A DNA stretch of 16,480 nt from DASPKT01 sp035627915 (GTDB lineage: Bacteria; Pseudomonadota; Alphaproteobacteria; Azospirillales; Azospirillaceae), in NCBI GenBank assembly GCA_035627915.1, contig DASPKT010000256.1, positions 1 through 16,480 on the forward strand. The letters run 5' to 3'. This document shows positions 1 through 7,458 of the stretch, piece after piece. Position 1 is the stretch's first letter. Each line of letters begins with the position of its first letter. The notes under the pieces were generated by a model that was not told where the DNA came from, did not search any database, and saw only the letters and a program-made list of their open reading frames with translations. A program made the position numbers and the translations under genes.

Positions 1-1
1 C

Positions 2-250
2 TTCTTCAAGGACCTGGTCGAGTTCATGATCTCCGGCCCGGTCGTGGTGCAGGTGCTGGAGGGTGACAACGCCGTGGCCCGCAACCGCGAGATCATGGGC
101 GCCACCAACCCGGCCAACGCCGCCCCCGGCACCATCCGCAAGGATTTCGCGGAGTCGATCGAGGCGAACTCGGTCCACGGCTCCGACAGCGCCGAGAACG
201 CCGCCCGCGAGGTGGCCTTCTTCTTCAGCGGCATCGAGATCGCCGGCTGA
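2..250 (+). CDS. ndk: Nucleoside diphosphate kinase, 3' part (5' end outside window)
   Basis: The last 82 codons of nucleoside diphosphate kinase, which moves the terminal phosphate from NTPs to NDPs through a phosphohistidine and balances cytoplasmic nucleotide pools. The visible part holds the family's C-terminal half: the GPVVVQVLEG strand, the MGATNPANAAPGTIR segment that contacts nucleotide, and NSVHGSDS, whose His (codon 176-178) is the phosphorylated active-site residue. The protein ends soon after, as usual for the ~140-residue family. The reading frame is open from base 2, so the start is off the window. A strong hairpin with a T-tract follows 30 bases after the stop, so this is probably the end of its transcript. 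Confidence 0.97.
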   Translation, partial: FFKDLVEFMISGPVVVQVLEGDNAVARNREIMGATNPANAAPGTIRKDFAESIEANSVHGSDSAENAAREVAFFFSGIEIAG

Positions 251-279
251 TCCCTCCGGGGAGCGCTGATCCAGGAACA

Positions 280-308
280 GGCCGCCGGGTCCGCCCGGCG
301 GCCTTTTT
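280..308 (+). terminator. Rho-independent terminator of ndk
   Basis: A perfect 10-bp stem (GGCCGCCGGG at 280-289 with CCCGGCGGCC at 294-303), a TCCG tetraloop and a run of five T at 304-308. It lies 30 bases after the ndk stop. Confidence 0.93.
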
Positions 309-350
309 CTATACCCGGGAACGGGGAGCGGCCGGGACCCGGGACATGCG

Positions 351-383
351 AAAGGGCCGCCGGATCGCTCCGGCGGCCCTTTT
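351..383. terminator. Bidirectional terminator between convergent genes
   Basis: A perfect 14-bp stem (351-364 with 369-382) around a TCGC loop. The stem is bounded by AAA on the left and TTTT on the right, so it reads as an intrinsic terminator on both strands. It sits 27 bases after the stop of the minus-strand gene ending at 410 and is a second stop for plus-strand transcription from ndk. Confidence 0.9.
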
Positions 384-409
384 CCGTGCGACCCGCGAGG
401 GTGCGGCCG

Positions 410-634
410 TCAGACCTTGCGCAGCGCCGCCATCAGGGCGAGCACGACGTAGGAGATGAACAGCAGGAACATGGAGAAGCCCCAGCCCACCGCGAACTGC
501 AGCGCGAAGGCGATGAGGAGCAGCACCACGGCGATGATGCCGATGGTCATGAACCGGGTGAACTCGTGCCACCCCTCCGCATGCTCGCGGATCACTTCCT
601 CGCTGACCGCCGCGGGCCTGTTGTCGCCGGCCAT
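410..634 (-). CDS. Small membrane protein, aa3-type cytochrome c oxidase subunit IV-like
   Basis: A 74-residue protein with a soluble N-terminus (about 1-28) containing EHAEGWHEFTRFMT, then two hydrophobic helices (about 30-49 and 51-69) and a short basic tail. The His/Trp/Phe-rich stretch just before the first helix resembles the small bacterial aa3-type cytochrome c oxidase subunit IV family, which packs against the oxidase in the inner membrane. Most members are shorter with a single helix, so the second helix is atypical. The ATG start has a GGGGGAGA Shine-Dalgarno-like run upstream. No other oxidase genes are nearby; similar orphan copies are common in alphaproteobacteria. The family call rests on pattern only. 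Confidence 0.72.
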   Translation of the reverse strand: MAGDNRPAAVSEEVIREHAEGWHEFTRFMTIGIIAVVLLLIAFALQFAVGWGFSMFLLFISYVVLALMAALRKV

Positions 635-713
635 GACTTTCTCCCCCGATGAACCGAAAACTGGATGCCCCGTTTAAGCGCCTGCGCCCCCATTTTGCAA
701 GGGCGATCTGGCC

Positions 714-1348
714 TCAATCCGCGGGGTTCAGCGCCGCGGGCGGCGCGGAGGTGCCTTCCAGCACGACCAGGTTCCCCTCCACCCGGGCGCGGCCCTCGGC
801 GATGAGGCGCACGGCCAGCGGATAGGCGCGGTGCTCCTGCTCCAGCACCCGGGCGGACAGCGCGTGCTCGTCGTCGCCGGGCAGCACGGGCACGGCCGCC
901 TGCACCAGGATCGGGCCGTCGTCCATGGCCTCGCGCACATAGTGCACGGTGCAGCCGTGGAAGCGCACGCCCGTCTCCAGCGCCCGGCGGTGGGTGTCCA
1001 GGCCGGGGAAGGAGGGCAGCAGCGACGGGTGGATGTTGATGAGCCGGTCGTGCCAGTGCCGCACGAACCAGGGCGACAGCAGCCGCATGAAGCCGGCGAG
1101 GCAGACCAGCCGCACCCCCGCCGCCTCCAGCTCCGCCGTCATCGCCTGCTCGAACGCCGGCTTGTCGGGGAAGCCCTTGTGCGGGACCACGGCGGTGGCG
1201 ATGCCGGCCGCGCGCGCGCGTTCCAGCGCATAGGCATCGGGCTTGTTCGACAGCACCAGCGCCACCTCCGCGGGGAAGGCGGGGTCGGCGGCCGCGTCGA
1301 TCAGCGCCTGCAGGTTGGAGCCGCGCCCCGAGACGAGGACGCCCAGCC

Positions 1349-1361
<13 letters not shown>
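714..1361 (-). CDS. purN: Phosphoribosylglycinamide formyltransferase (GAR transformylase)
   Basis: 215 residues, the normal length for PurN, which transfers a formyl group from 10-formyl-tetrahydrofolate to glycinamide ribonucleotide, the third step of de novo purine synthesis. Visible motifs are the N-terminal phosphate loop GRGSNLQAL (12-20), the catalytic NIHPSLLP (Asn109, His111) and the DDGPIL segment carrying the catalytic Asp (147-148), all in family order. The ATG at 1361 gives MARLRLGVLVSGRGSN; the longer in-frame extension upstream is the purM gene in another frame. The start lies 13 bases inside the end of purM, so the two are translated from one message and probably coupled. Confidence 0.97.
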
Positions 1362-2410
<1,049 letters not shown>

Positions 2411-2538
2411 GCGTCCTCACAGATGGCGTTCCGAAAGGGGCTGGGCTAAGAAGTCCGGCGCAAACGGCCGGGCTTGAGCGTTTCAACTGCCCGGGCGCCC
2501 GAGTGGCGCCGAACATAGCAAGACTGGAAGGCATTGCA

Positions 2539-3723
2539 ATGCTGCACCGCTGCATTCCCGCCCTGCGGCACATGGGCTTCCTGCCCCGGCTCCTGGTCCT
2601 CCTGGCGCTGGCCCTGCTTCCCGCCGCGGCGCCGGCCGGGGCGCAGGAGAGCGAGGTGTTCACGGTGCGCGACGTGGTGGTGGACGTCACCGCCGGCAGC
2701 AGCGCCGGCGCCCGCGACCAGGCCATCGGGCAGGCGCAGTCGCAGGCCTTCGACATGCTGGTCCGCCGCCTGACCCCCCGCAGCGACGGCCGCCAGGCGT
2801 CGGCGCTGGCCGGCGGCGGCGTGGAGACGCTGGTCGACAGCTTCGAGGTGCAGGAGGAGCGCAGCAGCGCCGTGCGCTACATCGGCACCTTCACCGTCCG
2901 CTTCCGCCCGGCGGCCGTGCGCCAGCTGCTGCTCTCCAACGGGGTGCGCTACGCCGAGGTGCGCTCCAAGCCCGTGCTGGTGCTCCCCGTCGAGCATGCC
3001 GGCGGCCAGCCCGTGCTGTGGGAGCGGGAGACCGCCTGGCGCCAGGCCTGGGCGGAGAACGCCTCGCCCGACGGGCTGCTGCCGGTGCTGGTGCCCGCCG
3101 GCGACGTGGAGGACGTGGCCGCCGTCGGCGCCGCGGAGGCGGTCGCCGGCCAGGCCGACGCGCTGGCCCGCATCGCCCAGCGCTACGGCGCCGGCGAGGT
3201 GCTGGTGGCCGAGGTGGGCGAGGGGGTGTCGGGCGTGAAGCTGACCCGCCACCGCCCGGGCGGCCGCCCGGACACCGACCAGGCCCCCCTCCAGGGCGCC
3301 GGGCCCGAGCCGTACGCCGCCGCCGTCACCGCCGTCGTGGAGCGGATGGAGGAGGAGTGGAAGCGCCGCAACCTCGTGGAGACGGGGGCGGAGAGCCTGC
3401 TGACCGCCGCCGTGCCGATCCAGGGCATGCAGGACTGGGCGGAGACCCGCAAGCGCCTGTCGCAGGTGCCCACCGTGACGCGCACCCGCGTCGTCTCGCT
3501 GAACCGGAGCGAGGCGGTGGTGGAGCTGGCCTATCTGGGCGACGTGGAGCGGCTGCGCACGGCGCTGGCCCAGCGCGACCTGGGCCTGTCCCCGCTGCCG
3601 GCCGGCCGGCCGGTCCCGGCGACCGGTGCCGTGCCGCAGTGGCAGCTGGCCTGGAGCGGCGCCGGCCGCACCGCTGCCCAGCCGGCCGTGCAGCCGGCGC
3701 CCCAGCCGGCCGGCACGCCCTGA
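2539..3723 (+). CDS. Exported DUF2066 domain protein
   Basis: A 394-residue protein of unknown function recognised as the DUF2066 type. It opens with basic and His residues followed by a long hydrophobic core (LVLLALALLPAAAPAGA, about 18-34) and an AGA site, so a Sec signal peptide is likely and the mature protein should be periplasmic. The mature start EVFTVRDVVVDVTAGSS and the following AFDMLVRRLTPRSD are typical of the family. The C-terminus is Pro/Ala-rich. The ATG at 2539 has GGAAGG seven bases upstream, favouring it over ATG 2572 or a longer frame opening at 2395. It starts a closely spaced plus-strand run through hdaA; this purM/DUF2066/hdaA neighbourhood is usual in Rhodospirillales. 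Function is not known. Confidence 0.88.
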   Translation: MLHRCIPALRHMGFLPRLLVLLALALLPAAAPAGAQESEVFTVRDVVVDVTAGSSAGARDQAIGQAQSQAFDMLVRRLTPRSDGRQASALAGGGVETLVDSFEVQEERSSAVRYIGTFTVRFRPAAVRQLLLSNGVRYAEVRSKPVLVLPVEHAGGQPVLWERETAWRQAWAENASPDGLLPVLVPAGDVEDVAAVGAAEAVAGQADALARIAQRYGAGEVLVAEVGEGVSGVKLTRHRPGGRPDTDQAPLQGAGPEPYAAAVTAVVERMEEEWKRRNLVETGAESLLTAAVPIQGMQDWAETRKRLSQVPTVTRTRVVSLNRSEAVVELAYLGDVERLRTALAQRDLGLSPLPAGRPVPATGAVPQWQLAWSGAGRTAAQPAVQPAPQPAGTP

Positions 3724-3745
3724 ATCCCGGCGCGGGAGCGGCCCC

Positions 3746-4300
3746 ATGCAGGTCCTGACCGTCCCCAACGCCATCACCTTCGCGCGGGTGCTGTCGGTGC
3801 CCGTGGCGGTGTGGCTGATCCTGAACGGGCACCTGACCTGGGCCTTCTGGTGGTTCGTCGCCGCCGGCGTGTCGGACGCGCTGGACGGCTTCATCGCCCG
3901 CAGCTTCCGCTCGCGCAGCAAGCTGGGCGGCTATCTCGACCCGGCCGCCGACAAGCTGCTGCTGGTGGCGACCTACGTTGCGCTGGGGATGGAGGGGTTC
4001 CTGCCGCTCTGGCTGGTGGTGCTGGTCGTGACGCGCGATATCATCATCGTGGGCGGGGTGACCGTCCTGCATCTGATGAGGGAGCGCCTGGCCATGCAGC
4101 CGCTGGTCGTCGGCAAGCTGAACACCTTCGCCCAGCTGGCGCTGGCCGCCCTGGTCCTGGCGGTGGCCGGGCCCGGGGTCGGGCTGGACTTCTGGATCGG
4201 GCCGGCAACCTGGCTGGTGGCGCTGACCGCCAGCTGGTCGCTGCTGGCCTATGTCTCGCGGGGCGTGCTGATCCTGCGCACGCGGGAGAAGGCGTCGTGA
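3746..4300 (+). CDS. CDP-alcohol phosphatidyltransferase family protein (PgsA-like)
   Basis: A 184-residue inner-membrane enzyme with about six hydrophobic segments. The CDP-alcohol phosphotransferase signature D-x2-DG-x2-AR-x8-G-x3-D-x3-D is complete: Asp44, Asp47-Gly48, Ala51-Arg52, Gly61, Asp65 and Asp69. These Asp residues bind metal and the CDP-lipid. Family members make phosphatidylglycerophosphate or cardiolipin-type lipids from CDP-diacylglycerol; the acceptor cannot be read from the sequence, so no pgsA symbol is assigned. The ATG at 3746 has GGGAG upstream and directly precedes the conserved TVPNAITFARV opening. The gene begins 22 bases after DUF2066 and its TGA overlaps the GTG of the next gene (GTGA), suggesting co-translation. 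Confidence 0.93.
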   Translation: MQVLTVPNAITFARVLSVPVAVWLILNGHLTWAFWWFVAAGVSDALDGFIARSFRSRSKLGGYLDPAADKLLLVATYVALGMEGFLPLWLVVLVVTRDIIIVGGVTVLHLMRERLAMQPLVVGKLNTFAQLALAALVLAVAGPGVGLDFWIGPATWLVALTASWSLLAYVSRGVLILRTREKAS

Positions 4301-5463
4301 CGGCGGGCCGCCAGGTGCGGTTCTGGCTCGTCGGATTCGCCGTCTTCGTCCTGCTGGTGTGGGTGCTGCGGGACATGCTGCTGCCCTTCGTGGCGGGTAT
4401 GGCCATCGCCTACCTGCTGGACCCCGCGGTGGACCGGCTGGAGCGGGGCGGGGCGCCGCGCTGGCTCGCCACCACCCTGGTGCTGCTGTCCTTCGTGCTG
4501 GTGGCGCTGCTGGCCGTCGTGCTGGTGGTGCCGCTGATCCAGGGGCAGGTCTCCGACCTCATCGACCGGGTGCCCGCCATCGTCGCCTGGTTCAAGCGCG
4601 AGGTGCTGCCGCGGGTCGAGCGGCTGGTGGCGCGCCTGTCGCCGGAGGAGGTGGAGCGGCTGCGCACGGCCGCCGGCGACTATGCCGGCACGGCGGTGTC
4701 CTGGGCCGTGGACCTGGTGAAGGGCATCTTCACCGGGGCGGTCTCCTTCTTCGACGTGCTGTCGGTGGTCCTCATCACCCCCATCGTCGCCTTCTACCTG
4801 CTGCGCGACTGGGACAAGCTGGTCGGTGCCGTGGACGGCTGGCTGCCCCGCGCCCACCTGGGCACCATCCGGGAGCAGGCGCGCGAGGCCGACCGGACGC
4901 TGGCCGGGTTCGTGCGCGGGCAGGCGGCCGTGTGCCTGGTGCTGGGCCTGTTCTACGCGGTGGCGCTGACCGTCGTGGGGCTCGACTTCGGGCTGGTGGT
5001 CGGGCTGGTGGCGGGGCTCCTGTCCTTCATCCCCTTCGTGGGCTCGCTGGTGGGGTTCATCAGCAGCGTCGGCATCGCCTTCTTCCAGTACGACGAGCTG
5101 TGGCGGGTGGGCCTGGTCGCCGGCATCTTCATCTTCGGCCAGGCGGTGGAAGGCAACGTGCTGACCCCGAAGCTGGTCGGCGACCGGGTCGGGCTGCACC
5201 CGGTCTGGGTCATGTTCGCCCTGCTGGCCGCCGGCAGCCTGTTCGGCTTCACCGGCGTGCTGCTGGCGGTGCCGGTCGCCGCCGTCATCGGGGTGCTGGT
5301 GCGCTTCGCACTGCGCCAGTACCTCGCGAGCGGTTATTATACCGGCGCCGCGTCCGTGTCCGCGGAACCGGCCGGCTTCCCGCCCGACTCGCCCCTCGCC
5401 CACCCGGCGGGGGAGGGGATGCGGGTGCATGCCGCCGCCGATGTCCCGCCGCCTTCCGCCTGA
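4297..5463 (+). CDS. AI-2E family transporter (PerM-like permease)
   Basis: 388 residues with about eight hydrophobic segments: two near the N-terminus (residues ~9-45), one at ~50-80, a long amphipathic insert, then a C-terminal group containing FIPFVGSLVGF, GNVLTPKLVGDRVGLHPV and GVLLAVPVAAVIGVL, which are hallmarks of the AI-2E/PerM family. Members export or exchange small molecules or ions across the inner membrane; the substrate here is unknown. The GTG start overlaps the upstream stop as GTGA and has GGGAG eight bases upstream. The last ~40 residues are Pro/Ala-rich and low complexity, and their DNA forms a CCCCTC...GAGGGG hairpin like intergenic repeats, so this tail may be an acquired extension. 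Confidence 0.93.
   Translation: MTAGRQVRFWLVGFAVFVLLVWVLRDMLLPFVAGMAIAYLLDPAVDRLERGGAPRWLATTLVLLSFVLVALLAVVLVVPLIQGQVSDLIDRVPAIVAWFKREVLPRVERLVARLSPEEVERLRTAAGDYAGTAVSWAVDLVKGIFTGAVSFFDVLSVVLITPIVAFYLLRDWDKLVGAVDGWLPRAHLGTIREQAREADRTLAGFVRGQAAVCLVLGLFYAVALTVVGLDFGLVVGLVAGLLSFIPFVGSLVGFISSVGIAFFQYDELWRVGLVAGIFIFGQAVEGNVLTPKLVGDRVGLHPVWVMFALLAAGSLFGFTGVLLAVPVAAVIGVLVRFALRQYLASGYYTGAASVSAEPAGFPPDSPLAHPAGEGMRVHAAADVPPPSA
5392..5418. repeat. GC-rich hairpin inside the 3' end of the AI-2E gene
   Basis: A 10-bp stem with one mismatch, CCCCTCGCCC (5392-5401) with GGGGGAGGGG (5409-5418), around a 7-base loop. Its arms resemble the CCCTCTCCC/GGGAGAGGG hairpins at 13444-13466 and 13769-13791, so it may be a decayed member of that repeat family lying within the coding tail. 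Similarity is short. Confidence 0.5.
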
Positions 5464-5469
5464 GTGATC

Positions 5470-6201
5470 ATGACCGGTCTGAAGCAGCTTCCCCTCGACC
5501 TCGGCCACCGTTCGGCCATGGGGGAGGCGGATTTCCTCGTCGCCCCCGGCAACGCCGACGCCGTCGCCTGGCTCGATTCGTGGCCGGAATGGCCCGCGCC
5601 GGCGCTGGTGCTGTACGGCCCCTCGGGCTGCGGGAAGAGCCACCTGGCGAATGTCTGGCGCGCCCGGTCGCGCGCACCCCTGCTGGGGCCGGAGGATCTG
5701 GACCTGGCGGAGGTGCCGCGCCTGCTGGGCCCGACCCGCACCGCGGTGCTGGACCGCGCGCACGAGGTGGCGGGCGACCCGGCGCTGGAGCGGGTGCTGC
5801 TGCACCTCTACAACGTGACGCGGGAGGCCGGCGGCCACCTGCTGCTGCTGGCGGGCTACGCGCCGGTGAACTGGGTGATGCGGCTGCCCGACCTGCGCTC
5901 GCGCCTGGTGGCGGCGCCGGCGGTCGGGATGGCGGCGCCGGACGATTCGCTGCTGATGGCGGTGCTGGTGAAGCTCTTCGCCGACCGGCAGATCCGGGTG
6001 GGGGAGGACGTGATCCTCTGGCTGATGACCCACACCGAGCGCTCCTTCGACAGCGCCCGGCGCATCGTGGCGGAGCTGGACCACGCGGCGCTGGCGGCCA
6101 AGCGCCCCATCACCGTGCCCTTCTGCCGCTCCGTCCTGGCGCCGCCCGCCCCGGTTCTGCCCGCACCGACCTCAGAAGAGCCGACGGCGGGCGGCGCCTG
6201 A
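5470..6201 (+). CDS. hdaA: HdaA, DnaA regulatory inactivator homologue
   Basis: A 243-residue AAA+ protein related to the DnaA ATPase domain. QLPLDL at residues 6-11 matches the sliding-clamp binding motif of Hda proteins, through which Hda, bound to DnaN, stimulates ATP hydrolysis by DnaA and prevents re-initiation. Walker A is GPSGCGKS (50-57), and a conserved RSR arginine-finger region and ERSFDSARRIVAELD sensor-2-like helix follow. Walker B is degenerate (TAVLDRAHE, one acid replaced by Arg). The protein lacks the DnaA DNA-binding domain. The ATG at 5470 is preferred over an in-frame GTG at 5464; neither has a good ribosome site, and the gene starts 6 bases after the AI-2E stop, so translation is probably coupled. 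It is convergent with the DUF1203 gene with 4 bases between stops. Confidence 0.9.
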   Translation: MTGLKQLPLDLGHRSAMGEADFLVAPGNADAVAWLDSWPEWPAPALVLYGPSGCGKSHLANVWRARSRAPLLGPEDLDLAEVPRLLGPTRTAVLDRAHEVAGDPALERVLLHLYNVTREAGGHLLLLAGYAPVNWVMRLPDLRSRLVAAPAVGMAAPDDSLLMAVLVKLFADRQIRVGEDVILWLMTHTERSFDSARRIVAELDHAALAAKRPITVPFCRSVLAPPAPVLPAPTSEEPTAGGA

Positions 6202-6205
6202 GGGG

Positions 6206-6673
6206 TCAGGCCCGGTCGATCCGCGCCGCGTAGCAGCCGCGGCGGGCGAAGTGGACGTGCAGGTAGGCGACGTCGGGGCGGGCCAGGAAGCGCCCGGCCA
6301 GCGGTTCCAGCTCGCGGCCGTCCACCACCTCCGCCTCCACCATCATGCCGGCATCGTCGTAGGCGCGCACCGACAGCAGGCGGCTCGCCAGGTACTCCGG
6401 CACCGTGCCGGCCGCCCGCGCCCGCTCCGCCGCCGCCTCGCGCACGAAGATCGGCCCGCCCGCCCGGTAGGGGGAGGCGGCGGGCTGGTGCTCATAGGCC
6501 AGCAGAAGCACCGTCTCGCCCGGTTCGGCGTCCTCCAGGGTTATGCGGCAGGGGAAGCCCGGCTTGGCGTCGACGGTCCGGCGCACGATCCCCGCCGCCG
6601 CCAGCTCGGCGTCGGACAGGGCGAAGAGGGGACGGAACGGCTCCGGCGACAGGCCGGTGATGATGAGGCTCAT
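6206..6673 (-). CDS. DUF1203 domain protein
   Basis: A 155-residue protein that looks like a full-length DUF1203 member: FALSDAELAAAGI, the DAKPGFPCRITLEDAEPGE core (one Cys), LLAYEHQPAASPYRAGGPIF, and a C-terminal PDVAYLHVHFARRGCYAARI. No membrane segment or signal is seen, so it should be cytoplasmic. The biochemical function of the family is not known. The ATG at 6673 has GAGGAG seven bases upstream; longer in-frame extensions run into the toxin gene and lack family similarity. It lies 77 bases downstream of the Doc-like toxin on the same strand, and the leader can form two competing hairpins around the ribosome site. Confidence 0.9.
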   Translation of the reverse strand: MSLIITGLSPEPFRPLFALSDAELAAAGIVRRTVDAKPGFPCRITLEDAEPGETVLLLAYEHQPAASPYRAGGPIFVREAAAERARAAGTVPEYLASRLLSVRAYDDAGMMVEAEVVDGRELEPLAGRFLARPDVAYLHVHFARRGCYAARIDRA

Positions 6674-6678
6674 GGCAT

Positions 6679-6704
6679 GGCTCCTCGGGGTTGGGGAGCC
6701 CCGA
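6679..6704 (-). promoter_or_regulatory. Alternative stems in the DUF1203 leader
   Basis: Two 6-bp stems share bases 6699-6700 and so exclude each other. One pairs 6679-6684 with 6695-6700 (GGAGCC/GGCTCC on the minus strand) and buries the Shine-Dalgarno GGAG. The other pairs 6685-6690 with 6699-6704 (TCGGGG/CCCCGA on the minus strand) and frees it. In DNA this GC-rich such pairs can arise by chance. Confidence 0.3.
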
Positions 6705-6750
6705 CCATGCCGGGCGCCGGGACCCCGGGCCACCCGGTTCCTGCGGCGGG

Positions 6751-7152
6751 CTATGCCTCGTCGGGAAGGCTGTGCGCCGCCACCCAAGCGGCGAAGGCGT
6801 CCTCGGCCAGCGTTCCCGCGGCGAGGGCCAGGATGGTCGCCGTGGCATCGCGCTCGGTCGCGTCGAGATAGAAGCCGTTCAACCCCAGCGTCATACCGAG
6901 GGCGGCGAAGGCGGCGCGCTTGTTCCCGTCGACGAAGGGATGGTTGCGGCACACGCTGACACACACGGCGGCCGCGAGCCGCGCCACGGACAGCTCCTCC
7001 CCGCCCGCATAGGCGAGCATCTGCCGGCCGCGGGCCAGCGACGCCTCGAGCGCGCCGCGGTCGCGCAGGCCCGGCGCGCCGCCATGCTCGATCAGCAGTT
7101 CGTGATGCAGGTCGATGATGGCTTCGATCGGCGGGAACCGGACGCCGGTCAT
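6751..7152 (-). CDS. Death-on-curing (Doc/Fic) family toxin
   Basis: A 133-residue Doc-type toxin. The core motif HPFVDGNKR (His71-Arg79) matches the Doc form H-x-F-x-D-x-N-K-R rather than the AMP-transferring Fic form HPFxxGNGR. Known Doc uses this site to phosphorylate EF-Tu and stop translation. The N-terminal IEAIIDLHHELLIEHGG and LRDRGALEASLAR helices are also typical. The ATG at 7152 starts 10 bases after the stop of the AbrB-like antitoxin gene, so the pair is translated from one message. A longer frame open to 7236 overlaps the antitoxin and was not used. All key residues are present, so the toxin looks intact. Confidence 0.94.
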   Translation of the reverse strand: MTGVRFPPIEAIIDLHHELLIEHGGAPGLRDRGALEASLARGRQMLAYAGGEELSVARLAAAVCVSVCRNHPFVDGNKRAAFAALGMTLGLNGFYLDATERDATATILALAAGTLAEDAFAAWVAAHSLPDEA

Positions 7153-7162
7153 GCGGGCCGCG

Positions 7163-7387
7163 TCACTTCGCGAGGTCGGCCATGGTCCGGCGGTACCTGG
7201 CGGCGAAGCGGCGCCCGACCGCCATCGCCTCGGCATAGTCGTCCCCGGCCGCAGCGATCTCTATCCGGCCGTCCTTGACCTCGACGGTGACCGCATCGCC
7301 CCGGTCGAGCTTGGCGGCGGACAGGATGTCCCGGGGCAGGGTGACGCCGGTCGAGTTGCCGATCCGCAGCAGCTTCGTCTTGTACAT
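7163..7387 (-). CDS. AbrB/MazE/SpoVT-type antitoxin
   Basis: A 74-residue protein whose N-terminal ~45 residues form a SpoVT/AbrB swapped-hairpin DNA-binding domain: KLLRIGNSTGVTLPRDIL followed by LDRGDAVTVEVKDGRIEIAA. The C-terminal ~28 residues (YAEAMAVGRRFAARYRRTMADLAK) form a charged helix of the kind that wraps the toxin. It is the first gene of the antitoxin-toxin pair. The ATG at 7387 has GGAGG five bases upstream. It probably represses its own promoter through the dyad at 7417-7436 and neutralises the Doc-like toxin. Doc is classically paired with Phd, so this AbrB-Doc pairing is a mixed module. Confidence 0.92.
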   Translation of the reverse strand: MYKTKLLRIGNSTGVTLPRDILSAAKLDRGDAVTVEVKDGRIEIAAAGDDYAEAMAVGRRFAARYRRTMADLAK

Positions 7388-7413
7388 GGCGGCCTCCGGG
7401 AGACGACATCCAG

Positions 7414-7442
7414 AATGTAATAACGGGCGTTATAACGGGCAA
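7414..7442 (-). promoter_or_regulatory. Promoter and operator of the antitoxin-toxin pair
   Basis: Reading on the minus strand: TTGCCC (7442-7437), a 17-base spacer and TACATT (7419-7414), each 4 of 6 to the sigma-70 consensus. Between and partly over them is a dyad of 9-base arms GTAATAACG (7417-7425) and CGTTATAAC (7428-7436), 2 bases apart with one mismatch. ATAACGGGC also occurs as a direct repeat at 7420 and 7432. The AT content stands out against the GC-rich flanks. An antitoxin bound here would block RNA polymerase. Confidence 0.7.
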
Positions 7443-7458
7443 GGTCCCAGTCAGGCCG

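Noticed and set aside
2411..2538. Purine riboswitch or PurR operator in the purM/DUF2066 divergent region
   Set aside because: No purine aptamer-like junction sequences or clear dyad was seen; only GC-rich short pairings.
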